From positions 2,993,001-3,057,000 of the forward strand of contig JACJXX010000001.1 of assembly GCA_020636435.1 (NCBI GenBank): DNA of 64,000 nt. Direction: 5' to 3'. The notes under the pieces are model-generated. The model made no database searches. It had not been told where the DNA came from and saw nothing but the letters and a program-made list of their open reading frames with translations. Both the position numbers and the translations under genes were made by a program. Below are positions 7,041 through 15,388 of this stretch, piece by piece (the stretch's first letter is position 1; every line of letters starts with the position of its first letter). This DNA comes from Lewinellaceae bacterium. GTDB taxonomy: Bacteria; Bacteroidota; Bacteroidia; Chitinophagales; Saprospiraceae.

Positions 7041-8279
7041 ATGAAATTAGGCGAAAACATTACCCTGGCCTTCCGCGCTGTGCGCTCCAACATCTTAAGG
7101 GCCATCCTCACCCTGATGATCATTGCCTTCGGCATCATGGCGCTGGTGGGCATTCTCACTGCTATCGACGTGGGCATCAACTCCCTGAGCGACAACCTGT
7201 CTTCTTTGGGCGCCAACACCTTCGATATCGACCCCAAGGGCGAAGGGGTTCGGGGGCACCGGGGCGGGCGGCAGGAAAAACGGGGCGACCCCGTCTCCTT
7301 TCAGCAGGCGATGGAGTTCAAAGAACGCTTCGATTTCCCGGCGAGAAGCTCCGTCTCCATGTATTGCAGCGGAATGGCGGTCATCAAGTACGAGGACGAA
7401 AAGACAAACCCGAATGTGCTGATGTTCGGGATCGATGAAAACTACCTGGAAGCCAAAGGGTTTCAACTGGCAGCCGGCCGCAACTTCACCAACCGGGAGA
7501 TCATGCACGGCAGCTACATCACGATCATTGGAGACGAGATTCTCAACAACCTCTTCGAAGGAAAAGCCGATAAGGCCCTGGATCAATCCATTTACGCCGG
7601 CAATATCAAACTGAAGGTAGTGGGCGTCCTCAAATCCAAGGGGTCCAGCATGAACCAAAGCGAAGACCGGCGGATACTGTTCCCTCTGCAGACGGCCAAA
7701 CGCTACTACGCCACCGACAATACCAGCTACAATGTGCTGGTGGCGGTCAACGACGCCACCCAGGTGGATATGGGCATCGACTACGCCACCGGCCTGTTTC
7801 GCAACATACGGGGCCTGAAAGCTTCTCAGGAAGACGATTTCGAGATCACCAAAAGCGACAGCCTCATCGGCATCATCAAGGAGAACACCACTTATTTTCG
7901 GCTGGCCGCCATTGGCATTGGTTTCATTACCCTCATCGGCGCCGCCATCGGCCTGATGAACATCATGCTGGTTTCCGTTACGGAGCGCACCCGGGAGATC
8001 GGCATCTGCAAGGCCATCGGCGCTACCCGCCGCTCCATCATGATCCAGTTTCTGTCTGAAGCCATCCTCATCTGCCAGATGGGCGGCGCAGTGGGCATCG
8101 CCCTGGGCGTCGCCGCCGGCAATGTAGTCGCCATACTCGCCAACGGCAAATTCCTCTTCCCCTGGGCCTGGGTGCTTACCGCCGTCGCTACCTGCACCCT
8201 GGTGGGCCTGGTCTCAGGCCTGTACCCCGCGCTGAAGGCTTCCCGGCTCGACCCGATCGAGGCGTTGAGGTATGAGTAG
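7041..8279 (+). CDS. MacB/FtsX-type ABC transporter permease
   Basis: A 412-aa inner-membrane permease. The first membrane helix is near residues 18-40 (AILTLMIIAFGIMALVGILTAI), followed by a large periplasmic MacB-PCD-like domain (~45-280) and three C-terminal helices of the FtsX domain (from ~285), with TERTREIGICKAIGATRRSI as the conserved cytoplasmic coupling loop and SGLYPALKASRLDPIEALRYE at the end. ATG 7041 is chosen over an upstream in-frame ATG (6990) because MKLGENITLAFRAVRSN matches family N-termini. No ATP-binding partner is adjacent; such permeases often pair with LolD/MacB-type ATPases encoded elsewhere. The substrate is unknown. Confidence 0.88.
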   Translation: MKLGENITLAFRAVRSNILRAILTLMIIAFGIMALVGILTAIDVGINSLSDNLSSLGANTFDIDPKGEGVRGHRGGRQEKRGDPVSFQQAMEFKERFDFPARSSVSMYCSGMAVIKYEDEKTNPNVLMFGIDENYLEAKGFQLAAGRNFTNREIMHGSYITIIGDEILNNLFEGKADKALDQSIYAGNIKLKVVGVLKSKGSSMNQSEDRRILFPLQTAKRYYATDNTSYNVLVAVNDATQVDMGIDYATGLFRNIRGLKASQEDDFEITKSDSLIGIIKENTTYFRLAAIGIGFITLIGAAIGLMNIMLVSVTERTREIGICKAIGATRRSIMIQFLSEAILICQMGGAVGIALGVAAGNVVAILANGKFLFPWAWVLTAVATCTLVGLVSGLYPALKASRLDPIEALRYE

Positions 8280-8316
8280 TGTATCAGTGTTGATAGTGTA
8301 TCGGTGTGCCCCTGAT

Positions 8317-8410
8317 GGGAGTGTTCAAAGTTCTGTGTTTAAGGTTCAATAGTGTTCCTGAAAATCAGCTTTTTATCATCGAATTGACACAGTTTTCTGA
8401 ACAGCCCCCC
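8317..8410. repeat. Degenerate copy of a GGGAGTGTTCA-ended palindromic element
   Basis: The left end GGGAGTGTTCA (8317-8327) and right end TGACACAGTTTTCTGAAC match the ends of the better preserved element at 50946-51104. The inner part differs and is shorter. Confidence 0.55.
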
Positions 8411-8413
8411 CCC

Positions 8414-8477
8414 TGATACACTGATACACTGATACACTGATACACTGATACACTGATACACTGATACACTGATACAC
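8414..8477. repeat. Eight perfect tandem copies of TGATACAC
   Basis: A 64-bp array of an 8-bp unit. Complementary copies (GTGTATCA/GTGTATCG) lie at 8278-8302, so the two sides could pair into a hairpin across the degenerate palindrome between them. The array ends 44 bp before the flippase start. No promoter could be read with confidence. Confidence 0.9.
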
Positions 8478-8521
8478 CCATACCCTACAACACTATAATT
8501 CCCCTATCTTCGCCCTCGCCA

Positions 8522-9970
8522 ATGAAGCGCGAATTCCTCATCAATATCATCTTCCTGCTGGCGGTCAACCTGCTGATCAAGCCGTTTTACCTTTTCGGCA
8601 TCGACCGGACGGTGCAGAACACCGTGCCTATGGGCGACTACGGCATCTACTTTGCGCTTTTCAACTTTACCTACCTCTTTCAGATCATCAACGACTTTGG
8701 CATACAGAACTTCAACAACCGCAATATAGCTCAGCACCGGCGCCTGCTGGACAAATATTTCCCCAACCTGCTGATCCTGAAAACCATGCTGGGGTTCTCC
8801 TACCTTATCCTGGTCTTTCTCACCGCCTGGGTGGCCGGCTATGGCTTCAACCTGCTGCCACTGCTGGTCATTATTGCCCTCAACCAGGTGCTCGCCTCTA
8901 TGATCCTCTTTCTGAGGTCGAATGTATCGGGCCTCGGCAAATACCGGCTGGACAGTCTGCTTTCCATAACGGACCGCCTGTTGCTGATCCTGATCTGCGG
9001 GGCGCTGTTGTGGGCGCCGGCTTTCCAGGGGCAGTTCCGGATAGAATGGTTCGCCTGGTCGCAGACGGCAGCACTGGGGGCGACGGCGGCGCTGGCCTTT
9101 GGGGTCATCCGCCGGCATCTTTCCGCGCTGCGGTTTCGATTTCACTGGCCTTTCCTGCTCCTGTTGCTCCGGCGGAGCGCCCCTTACGCCCTGGCTGTTT
9201 TTCTCACTTCCATCTACAACCGCATCGACGGGGTAATGGTGGAACGCCTGCTGCCGGACGGGCAAGTAGAGGCCGACCTTTATGCCTCCGCCTTTCGCCT
9301 CTTCGAGGCCAGCAACATGATCGGTTTCCTGTTTGCCGGCCTGTTGTTGCCCATCTTGTCGGGCATGATAAAACGGAAAGAAGACGTCAGCAGCCTGGTG
9401 CAGATGAGTTTCCGCCTGATCGGCGCCGGCGCCCTGGCCTTGTTTTGCAGCCTTTATTTTTACCGCACCGAAATTATGATTGCGCTTTACGACAGCGGTT
9501 CGGTTTATTCCGGCCAGGTGCTGATCTATCTCATGGGCGGTTTTTTTGCCGTATGCGGGACGTATATTTTCGGCACCCTGCTGGTGGCCAACGACAGCCT
9601 GCGGCAGTTGAACTATGTTTTTGCCGCCAGCCTGCTGTTCAATGTCTTGCTCAACCTCGCCCTGATCCCAAAATATAAGGCAGAAGGAGCCGCCATGGCC
9701 ACCTGCCTGACCCAATTCGGGGTGCTGGCCGCCGAGTTGATCCTGGCTCACCGACTGATGCGGCCCGGAAATACCGGAAACGCGTTGCTGCGCTTCCTGG
9801 CGCTCCTTTCCCTGGCCCTCCTGGCCGGGTTTGTGATCCATGCCTGGCTGGATACCGGATGGTTCTGGCGTTTTCTGGCTACGCTGGCCAGCGGCGGAGT
9901 TGTCGCCATTGGGCTGGGGCTGGTGGATGTGCAGGGGATGGGGCGGTTGGGAGGAGAAGGGAGGGAATGA
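8522..9970 (+). CDS. Wzx-like polysaccharide flippase (MVF/MATE superfamily)
   Basis: A 482-aa integral membrane protein with about 12-14 hydrophobic helices, the length and pattern of lipid-linked oligosaccharide flippases. Typical features are an early NLLIKPFYLFGIDRTVQN, the basic ALNQVLASMILFLRSNVSGL segment, SIYNRIDGVMVERLLP (~residues 236-251, the conserved 'YFRIDxxML'-like region), and a C-terminal LNYVFAASLLFNVLLNLALIP. Inferred role: translocation of undecaprenyl-linked repeat units for the polysaccharide whose polymerase and chain-length genes follow. It is the first gene of the locus. Confidence 0.88.
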   Translation: MKREFLINIIFLLAVNLLIKPFYLFGIDRTVQNTVPMGDYGIYFALFNFTYLFQIINDFGIQNFNNRNIAQHRRLLDKYFPNLLILKTMLGFSYLILVFLTAWVAGYGFNLLPLLVIIALNQVLASMILFLRSNVSGLGKYRLDSLLSITDRLLLILICGALLWAPAFQGQFRIEWFAWSQTAALGATAALAFGVIRRHLSALRFRFHWPFLLLLLRRSAPYALAVFLTSIYNRIDGVMVERLLPDGQVEADLYASAFRLFEASNMIGFLFAGLLLPILSGMIKRKEDVSSLVQMSFRLIGAGALALFCSLYFYRTEIMIALYDSGSVYSGQVLIYLMGGFFAVCGTYIFGTLLVANDSLRQLNYVFAASLLFNVLLNLALIPKYKAEGAAMATCLTQFGVLAAELILAHRLMRPGNTGNALLRFLALLSLALLAGFVIHAWLDTGWFWRFLATLASGGVVAIGLGLVDVQGMGRLGGEGRE

Positions 9971-10051
9971 GGGAATGAATGATTGATTGACCAAACGCTT
10001 TGCCCACCCGGCCCTGTCTTGCCTAACGCGGGGCAAACATTTGCCTAAAAG

Positions 10052-10083
10052 TTTAAAAATAAACCCCAAAGGGTATACTTTTG
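10052..10083 (+). promoter_or_regulatory. Promoter for the Wzz-Wzy-methyltransferase genes
   Basis: TTTA (10052-10055), a 20-nt spacer and TACTTTTG (10076-10083) match the Bacteroidota -33/-7 pattern. The leader to the ATG at 10183 is ~95 nt and carries AGAGGAAAAA shortly before the start. It sits in the 212-bp gap after the flippase. Confidence 0.55.
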
Positions 10084-10182
10084 CGGTGTTTATTCAAAAA
10101 GGGAACCAAACGGGAGCGAGAGGAAAGCCCGGCCAGCAGGCACAACGGGCCTCCACATCCCAAACGCAGAGGAAAAACAGCG

Positions 10183-11286
10183 ATGACAAATAACGACAAC
10201 CTGATTGGCGTTCTAAAGACCATTTTCAAGTGGAAGCGGCAGATACTTTACACCTGCCTTATTGCCGTCCTGGGCGCCATCATTATCAGCCTTTTTCTAT
10301 CCAACTACTACCGGGCTACTACGGTGTTCCTGGCGGTAAGCCCCGACCAGGCCAAGCCGGAAGCCCTCTTTGGCAGGGGGCAGTTGCGCACCGAGTACTA
10401 CGGCAATGAAAATGACATCGACCGCCTGATGACCATAGCCGAATCCAGCGAGCTGGTCAATTTTATGGTCGATTCTTTCAACTTGTACGAGCACTACGAC
10501 ATCAACCCGGATCAGGCCCGGGCGGCGTTCAAGGTGCAGGAGCATTTCTTCAAACTGTACGAAGTCGAAAAGACCAAAAGGGATGCCATCGAGCTGTCCG
10601 TCGAAGACAAGGACAAGGAACTCGCCGCCCGGATGGCCAACGCTGCCCGGGAGAAGATCGATGAGATGGCCCGCCTCCTGATCCAGAAAGGGCTGGCCAA
10701 GTCCATCCAGTCTTATGAAGACAACATCGAAACAAAGCAGGCTCAATTGAACACGCTGAGCGATAGCCTGATCGCCATGCGGGAACGATTCGGCATCTAC
10801 AACATCGTGGGCCAGAGCGAGGCGCTGAGCACCCAGTTTTCCGAATCGGAAGCGCTTACAGTGCGCAACCGGGCCAAGCTGGAAGCTCTGAAAGAAACCA
10901 AAGGCATTCCGCAGGACACCATCCGCATGTTGCAGGCCAGCGTAAAGGGGCTGGAGGAAGAATACAAAAGCCTGACCAGTAAAATGGCCCTCTTCAACCA
11001 GGGCCTTTCCAGGTTCGGCATATACGAAAGGCAATACATCGAGGCCAACCAGTCGCTGAGCGACGACATGGAGCGGCTCAAGCAGGCGAGGGCGACTTTC
11101 AATTCCGTCATCCCGGCTATGGTCATTGTAGAAGAAGCCAGGGTGCCGGTGATCAAATCGCGCCCCAAACGCAGCATCATCGTGCTGGCCACCGGGGCCA
11201 TCGCCTTTCTGTTCAGCCTGATCGGAGTGCTGCTCTTCGACACCTATAAAGACGTAAACTGGAGGGAGGTTTATCATGCGAAGTAA
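10183..11286 (+). CDS. Wzz-like chain-length determinant protein
   Basis: A 367-aa protein with the Wzz topology: membrane helix 1 at ~20-40 (ILYTCLIAVLGAIIISLFL), a long periplasmic, largely coiled-coil stretch (SYEDNIETKQAQLNTLSDSL and onward), and helix 2 near the end (SIIVLATGAIAFLFSLIGVL) preceded by the conserved proline-containing ARVPVIKSRPKRS. It lacks the tyrosine-kinase extension of Wzc. The role is control of polymer length with Wzy. ATG 10183 is preferred over 10081 because MTNNDNLIGVLKTIFKWKRQ gives the expected short cytoplasmic N-terminus. It overlaps the next gene by 11 bp. Confidence 0.88.
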   Translation: MTNNDNLIGVLKTIFKWKRQILYTCLIAVLGAIIISLFLSNYYRATTVFLAVSPDQAKPEALFGRGQLRTEYYGNENDIDRLMTIAESSELVNFMVDSFNLYEHYDINPDQARAAFKVQEHFFKLYEVEKTKRDAIELSVEDKDKELAARMANAAREKIDEMARLLIQKGLAKSIQSYEDNIETKQAQLNTLSDSLIAMRERFGIYNIVGQSEALSTQFSESEALTVRNRAKLEALKETKGIPQDTIRMLQASVKGLEEEYKSLTSKMALFNQGLSRFGIYERQYIEANQSLSDDMERLKQARATFNSVIPAMVIVEEARVPVIKSRPKRSIIVLATGAIAFLFSLIGVLLFDTYKDVNWREVYHAK

Positions 11287-12733
11287 GCTCCTGCAACTGC
11301 TGGATACTTCCGATATGGCCCATTTATTCTTTCGGGTATTTGCGGCCGTGGTGCTGCTATGCCTGTTCGCGGGTATTGCCACGGAGCAATATTATCTGGC
11401 AGGGATTCCCGCTTTTCTGCTGGTGGTTTACCTCACCATTGTCGATTTCCGGAAGACTTTCCTGCTGCTGCTGGCCTGCATTCCCTTGTCTACCGAACTC
11501 ATACTGCCCAATGGCTTCGGCACCGACCTGCCCACCGAGCCGCTGATGGTCGGGTTGATGCTGGTTGGGCTGATTTATGGACTGCAACATGGGAAAGAAG
11601 CCGACGGGCGGTTCCTGCGCCACCCCATTACCCTGCTGCTGCTGTTTCACCTGGCGTGGATCATCGTAGCCGCAATCACTTCTCAATTATTTATCGTCTC
11701 GCTGAAGTTTGTGCTGGCCAAGGGATGGTATGTGGCCACCTTCTTTTTTCTGGCCGGCCATTTGCTCAACGACGAGCGGGAAGTGCGGCAATTCTTCTGG
11801 GCGGTATGCTCCACGCTGGTGTTGACCGTGCTGGTGATCATGATCCGCCATGCGGCCTATGGCTTTTCCTTTGCCGACGTCTACCGGGTGCTCCACCCCT
11901 TCTTCCGCAACCACGTAGCCTACGCCTCCATCATCGTAGTTTTCCTGCCCTTCATCTGGTATGTGCGCAAGTGGTATCCGGCTTACAGCGGCATCTGGTG
12001 GATCCTCAGCGGCAGCTTGCTGATCCTACTGCTGGCCATACAATTGTCTTATACCCGCGCGGCTTATGTTTCGGTGGTCATTGCGATCGGCGCTTTTTAC
12101 ATCATCCGCTGGCGGCTGACCAGATATGTTTTGCTGCTGGCGCTGGCGGGCGCCATCGGGTTTGTCGCTTTTATGAGTTTCAGCAATCGCTATCTCGATT
12201 ACGCACCCAACTACGAGACCACTGTATCCCACCAGGATTTCAACAACCTGCTCCAGGCCACCTATTCCGGCGAAGACATTTCCACCATGGAACGCCTCTA
12301 CCGCTGGGTCGCCGGTTTCCAGATGAGCGTGGAAAAACCGGTTTTCGGCTTCGGGCCCGGCAATTTTTACAATTTTTACAAGACCTATACCATCACCAGC
12401 TTCCGGACCTACGTCAGCGACAACCCCGACAAGTCGGGCATCCACAGTTATTACCTGATGACATTGGTAGAACAGGGCCTGCCCGGCCTGCTGCTCTTCC
12501 TGCTGCTTTCCGCCTATGCCTTGTTGCGAGGGGAAGCCATTTACCACCGGGCGCGTGCGGAAAAAGACAAACACATAGCCATGATGGCGCTGTTGTCTCT
12601 GATCATCATACTATCCATGCTCATCATCAACGACCTGATCGAGACGGACAAGGTCGGCCCTTTCTTTTTTATGAACCTGGCCCTGCTCATCAACCTGGAC
12701 CTCCGGCTGCAAACCGAAGCGGCTGATGAATAA
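11276..12733 (+). CDS. Wzy/WaaL-like O-antigen ligase family membrane protein
   Basis: A 485-aa polytopic protein with ~11-12 helices. The periplasmic loop between ~300 and 390 carries hallmarks of the Wzy_C family: QLSYTRAAYVSVV, then PVFGFGPGNFYNFY and KSGIHSYYLMTLVEQGLPG, which contains the conserved H and G residues found in ligases/polymerases. It could be the polymerase (Wzy) or a ligase (WaaL); next to Wzz and Wzx-like genes the polymerase is the more likely reading. It overlaps neighbours on both sides, indicating translational coupling. Confidence 0.85.
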   Translation: MRSKLLQLLDTSDMAHLFFRVFAAVVLLCLFAGIATEQYYLAGIPAFLLVVYLTIVDFRKTFLLLLACIPLSTELILPNGFGTDLPTEPLMVGLMLVGLIYGLQHGKEADGRFLRHPITLLLLFHLAWIIVAAITSQLFIVSLKFVLAKGWYVATFFFLAGHLLNDEREVRQFFWAVCSTLVLTVLVIMIRHAAYGFSFADVYRVLHPFFRNHVAYASIIVVFLPFIWYVRKWYPAYSGIWWILSGSLLILLLAIQLSYTRAAYVSVVIAIGAFYIIRWRLTRYVLLLALAGAIGFVAFMSFSNRYLDYAPNYETTVSHQDFNNLLQATYSGEDISTMERLYRWVAGFQMSVEKPVFGFGPGNFYNFYKTYTITSFRTYVSDNPDKSGIHSYYLMTLVEQGLPGLLLFLLLSAYALLRGEAIYHRARAEKDKHIAMMALLSLIIILSMLIINDLIETDKVGPFFFMNLALLINLDLRLQTEAADE

Positions 12734-13649
12734 GCGCCAGGATTGCCTGCAGGCTCTGGCCGCCGTAGAAAAGGCGGCGCGAGGCAGCCACCTGCAGCGG
12801 CTCGCCTTTGCCCCCTTCCGCTACTTTTGGGGCATGCTCCACAGCAAGCTCCTCTACCCTGCCGGCGGCCGCAGCCGGCGGCAACAAGCGCCCCTCTTCT
12901 TCGGGGGCGCCATGGAGGTGCTGCTGCCGGCCGGGCTCGATATATACCTGCTGGGCGCCAAGTCGCACGACTCGGAAATCCGCCTGGCCCGCTTCATGAT
13001 CCGGCAGTTGGAAGAAGGCATGGCCATGCTGGACGTAGGCGCCCACTTCGGCTTTTTCAGCCGCCTGGGAGCCGCGCTGGCGGGAGAACAGGGGAAAGTA
13101 CTAGGCATTGAAGCGGCAGGCGGTACCTTCGAGGTGCTGCGGCGCAACATCGCCGGCCACGCCAACATAGAAGCCGTCCGGGCAGCCGCCAGCGATGCCG
13201 AAGGAACGGTCACCTTCTACGAGTTCCCAGCCCTGTACTCAGAATACAACACGCTGGAGCAGGGCCAGTTTGAAGGCGCCGCCTGGCGCCAAGGCATCAC
13301 GCCCAGGGAAGTTGCGGTACCGGCTTATCCTTTGGACCAACTGATGGAAGAAAGGAACCTGTACGCCCATTTCATCAAGATCGACGTGGAGGGCGCCGAA
13401 GCACAGGTGGTAGCCGGGCTGAAAAACTGGCTCGGCCACCCCCACGCCCGCTGGCTGGCCATGGAGTACCTGGCCGAGGAACGGCACAATGAGGGCCACC
13501 GCCGGGCCGCACAGCTACTGGCGGAGCAGGGCTGGCAACTCTTTTCGATCCGGCCGGACGGCGGCCTGCAGGCTTGCCCGGATATTGAGGGGTATCTCAG
13601 GGAGAAGGGGCTGGATTCGGATAATGTTGTCTTTAGGCGTGGCCGTTAA
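12726..13649 (+). CDS. FkbM family methyltransferase
   Basis: A 307-aa SAM-dependent methyltransferase. The Rossmann motif I is AMLDVGAHFGFFSRLGAALA (~99-118), followed by LGIEAAGGTFEVLRRNI (acidic residue binding the SAM ribose) and the diagnostic FIKIDVEGAEAQVVAGL near residue 215-235. FkbM members O-methylate sugars or polyketides; in a polysaccharide cluster it probably methylates a glycan hydroxyl. It starts 8 bp inside the preceding gene. The N-terminal ~90 residues are unusually Arg/Ala-rich. Confidence 0.9.
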   Translation: MNKRQDCLQALAAVEKAARGSHLQRLAFAPFRYFWGMLHSKLLYPAGGRSRRQQAPLFFGGAMEVLLPAGLDIYLLGAKSHDSEIRLARFMIRQLEEGMAMLDVGAHFGFFSRLGAALAGEQGKVLGIEAAGGTFEVLRRNIAGHANIEAVRAAASDAEGTVTFYEFPALYSEYNTLEQGQFEGAAWRQGITPREVAVPAYPLDQLMEERNLYAHFIKIDVEGAEAQVVAGLKNWLGHPHARWLAMEYLAEERHNEGHRRAAQLLAEQGWQLFSIRPDGGLQACPDIEGYLREKGLDSDNVVFRRGR

Positions 13650-13699
13650 TTAAAATTTTACCTATTTGTCCTGATTGCTCATTTTGCTCTTTACTGTTA

Positions 13700-13858
13700 G
13701 GCACGAGGAAAGAATAAAGTGTTCAATTATGGGGCAGTAATTTTTGTGCCAGGCAAGGCGCGAAGAATGAGGATAGCCAAAGCTACCTGAGTGATGAGCA
13801 ACGCAGCATGGCGCAAAAAGAACAAGCCAGAATGGACAGTTTATTCTTTCGTCGTGCC
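13700..13858. repeat. MITE-like palindromic element (family member 2), TTA flanks
   Basis: Ends GGCACGAGGAAAGAATAAA (13700) and TTTATTCTTTCGTCGTGCC (to 13858) are complementary except one position. TTA occurs directly on both sides (13697-13699, 13859-13861). There is no coding capacity. It occupies most of the 229-bp gap between the methyltransferase and the AT-richer glycosyltransferase block. Confidence 0.75.
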
Positions 13859-13878
13859 TTATTCCTATTTTCATATAA

Positions 13879-15351
13879 ATGATTATTCTAGTTTATACAA
13901 AATTTAATAGCGCCAATATTCAGGACGGATTGGGATCCAGTGAATATAGCTATTATTTTGTTCTGCATAAATTTTTGCCTGTTCTCAAAGCAATTGGCCA
14001 GATACATGAGATCACAGATCCTGTTCTCGAAGTGGATGAATACTATGAGCAGGCGTTAAAAGGCGGCCGCAAATGTGTATTTCTTAGTTTCACTGCCCCG
14101 CACAATGTGGTTGTCGGCTTAAAATGTCCTACGATACCGGTTTTTGCCTGGGAGTATGATACGATTCCCAATGAGCGCTGGGGCGGCAATGAAAACAACA
14201 ACTGGGTTGATGTTCTGAAAAAACTGGGCGCGGCAATAACGCACTCTGTTCACAGTGCGGAGGTGATCCGAAGTGAATTGGGAAAAGGCTTTCCCGTTAT
14301 ATCTTGCCCCTCTCCCATAGAAGCGCATTACTTCGCTTCTCAGCAACAAATCTCTGAAAAGAGACCTGTGCTACAATATGAGGCCATGCTAACCAAAGAA
14401 GTTATCGATTCTGCCAGCCTCGATCCTGGCCAGTTAAGTAGTGAAAAGGGAATGGCTGAAAGGATTGGCATTACGCATGTATTGTTGCAAAAATGGGCGC
14501 ATGAAGTGCTTGAAGATTTAATGCCGAAAGCGCTTTACAGACTGCTTCGGCATACTTACTTATTTACAGGCACCCTAATTGCCCGCTCTTTAAGGCTATT
14601 CAGAAGCATAAAAAGCAAAAACAGGATAAAAGCAGGAAGGTTAAATACCTCCACCCCTCTTCAGGGAGGTCGCATTCAAAGCGATTCCCATTCTTTCCTT
14701 GTCTCGGGCATTATTTATACCTCCATTCTCAATATTCTGGATGGCAGGAAGAATTACAAAGATATGGTGGCTGCTTTTTGCCATGCCCTGAAAGACAAAC
14801 CAGACGCGGCCCTAATCCTGAAGACGCCGGTAATGGCCGACTTATATTTTTTTAAAGAAGAAGTTTTCGGCTTTCTCAATAAATTACCTGATTTCAATTG
14901 CCGGGTTGTAATTATTGGTTATTATTTGGATAACAAGGCCTATCATAACTTAATGAAGGCTACTACTTTTTACGTGAATACCTCCTATGGAGAAGGGCAG
15001 TGTTTGCCTTTAATGGAGTATATGGCGGCAGGGGTGCCTGCCATTGCGCCCCAATCTACTGCCATGCGCGATTATGCCAGTTCATCCAATGCATTTCTTT
15101 TAAAAACCAGCGCTGTTCCAACCTTCTGGCAGCATGACGAAAGGCGGGCGATACGAACCGTACACCACCGGCCGGATTGGTATTCGCTGGTAGAAGCATT
15201 TCAATCCAGTTACCAAATGGCGAAAAACGAACCGGGTGCCTACCAAAAAATGGGTATAAATGCGGCAAACACCTTGCAAAACCATTGTTCGGCAGAGGTT
15301 ATCAAAATGAAACTGGAAAATTTTTTAAAAAACATACTGAAAGAGCAGTAG
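13879..15351 (+). CDS. Glycosyltransferase (GT-B type)
   Basis: A 490-aa protein whose C-terminal half (from ~300) is a nucleotide-sugar-binding Rossmann domain with FYVNTSYGEGQCLPLMEYMA followed by AGVPAIAP, the family-4 'E-x7-E' style motif (E in YGEG and E in LMEYMA). The N-terminal half begins with a strand MIILVYTKFN and includes IPVFAWEYDTIPNE and AITHSVHSAEVI, suggesting an acceptor domain. A region of ~80 residues (~170-280) is predicted to be basic and disordered. It starts the AT-richer block and has a diverged paralogue on the opposite strand (22282-23622). Donor and acceptor are unknown. Confidence 0.8.
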   Translation: MIILVYTKFNSANIQDGLGSSEYSYYFVLHKFLPVLKAIGQIHEITDPVLEVDEYYEQALKGGRKCVFLSFTAPHNVVVGLKCPTIPVFAWEYDTIPNERWGGNENNNWVDVLKKLGAAITHSVHSAEVIRSELGKGFPVISCPSPIEAHYFASQQQISEKRPVLQYEAMLTKEVIDSASLDPGQLSSEKGMAERIGITHVLLQKWAHEVLEDLMPKALYRLLRHTYLFTGTLIARSLRLFRSIKSKNRIKAGRLNTSTPLQGGRIQSDSHSFLVSGIIYTSILNILDGRKNYKDMVAAFCHALKDKPDAALILKTPVMADLYFFKEEVFGFLNKLPDFNCRVVIIGYYLDNKAYHNLMKATTFYVNTSYGEGQCLPLMEYMAAGVPAIAPQSTAMRDYASSSNAFLLKTSAVPTFWQHDERRAIRTVHHRPDWYSLVEAFQSSYQMAKNEPGAYQKMGINAANTLQNHCSAEVIKMKLENFLKNILKEQ

Positions 15352-15388
15352 CCATTGAATAGGCCAATACCTTTCACTGAGCCATTTT

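Noticed and set aside
8504..10069. Long minus-strand ORF (521 codons) opposite the flippase
   Set aside because: The product is Gln/Gly/His-rich with no domains; it is a shadow of a GC-rich gene whose plus-strand frame encodes a clear membrane flippase.
11359..12726. Second plus-strand ORF (455 codons) overlapping the Wzy-like gene
   Set aside because: Pro/Arg/His-rich translation typical of an out-of-frame GC-rich sequence; the 11276-12733 frame has helices and family motifs.
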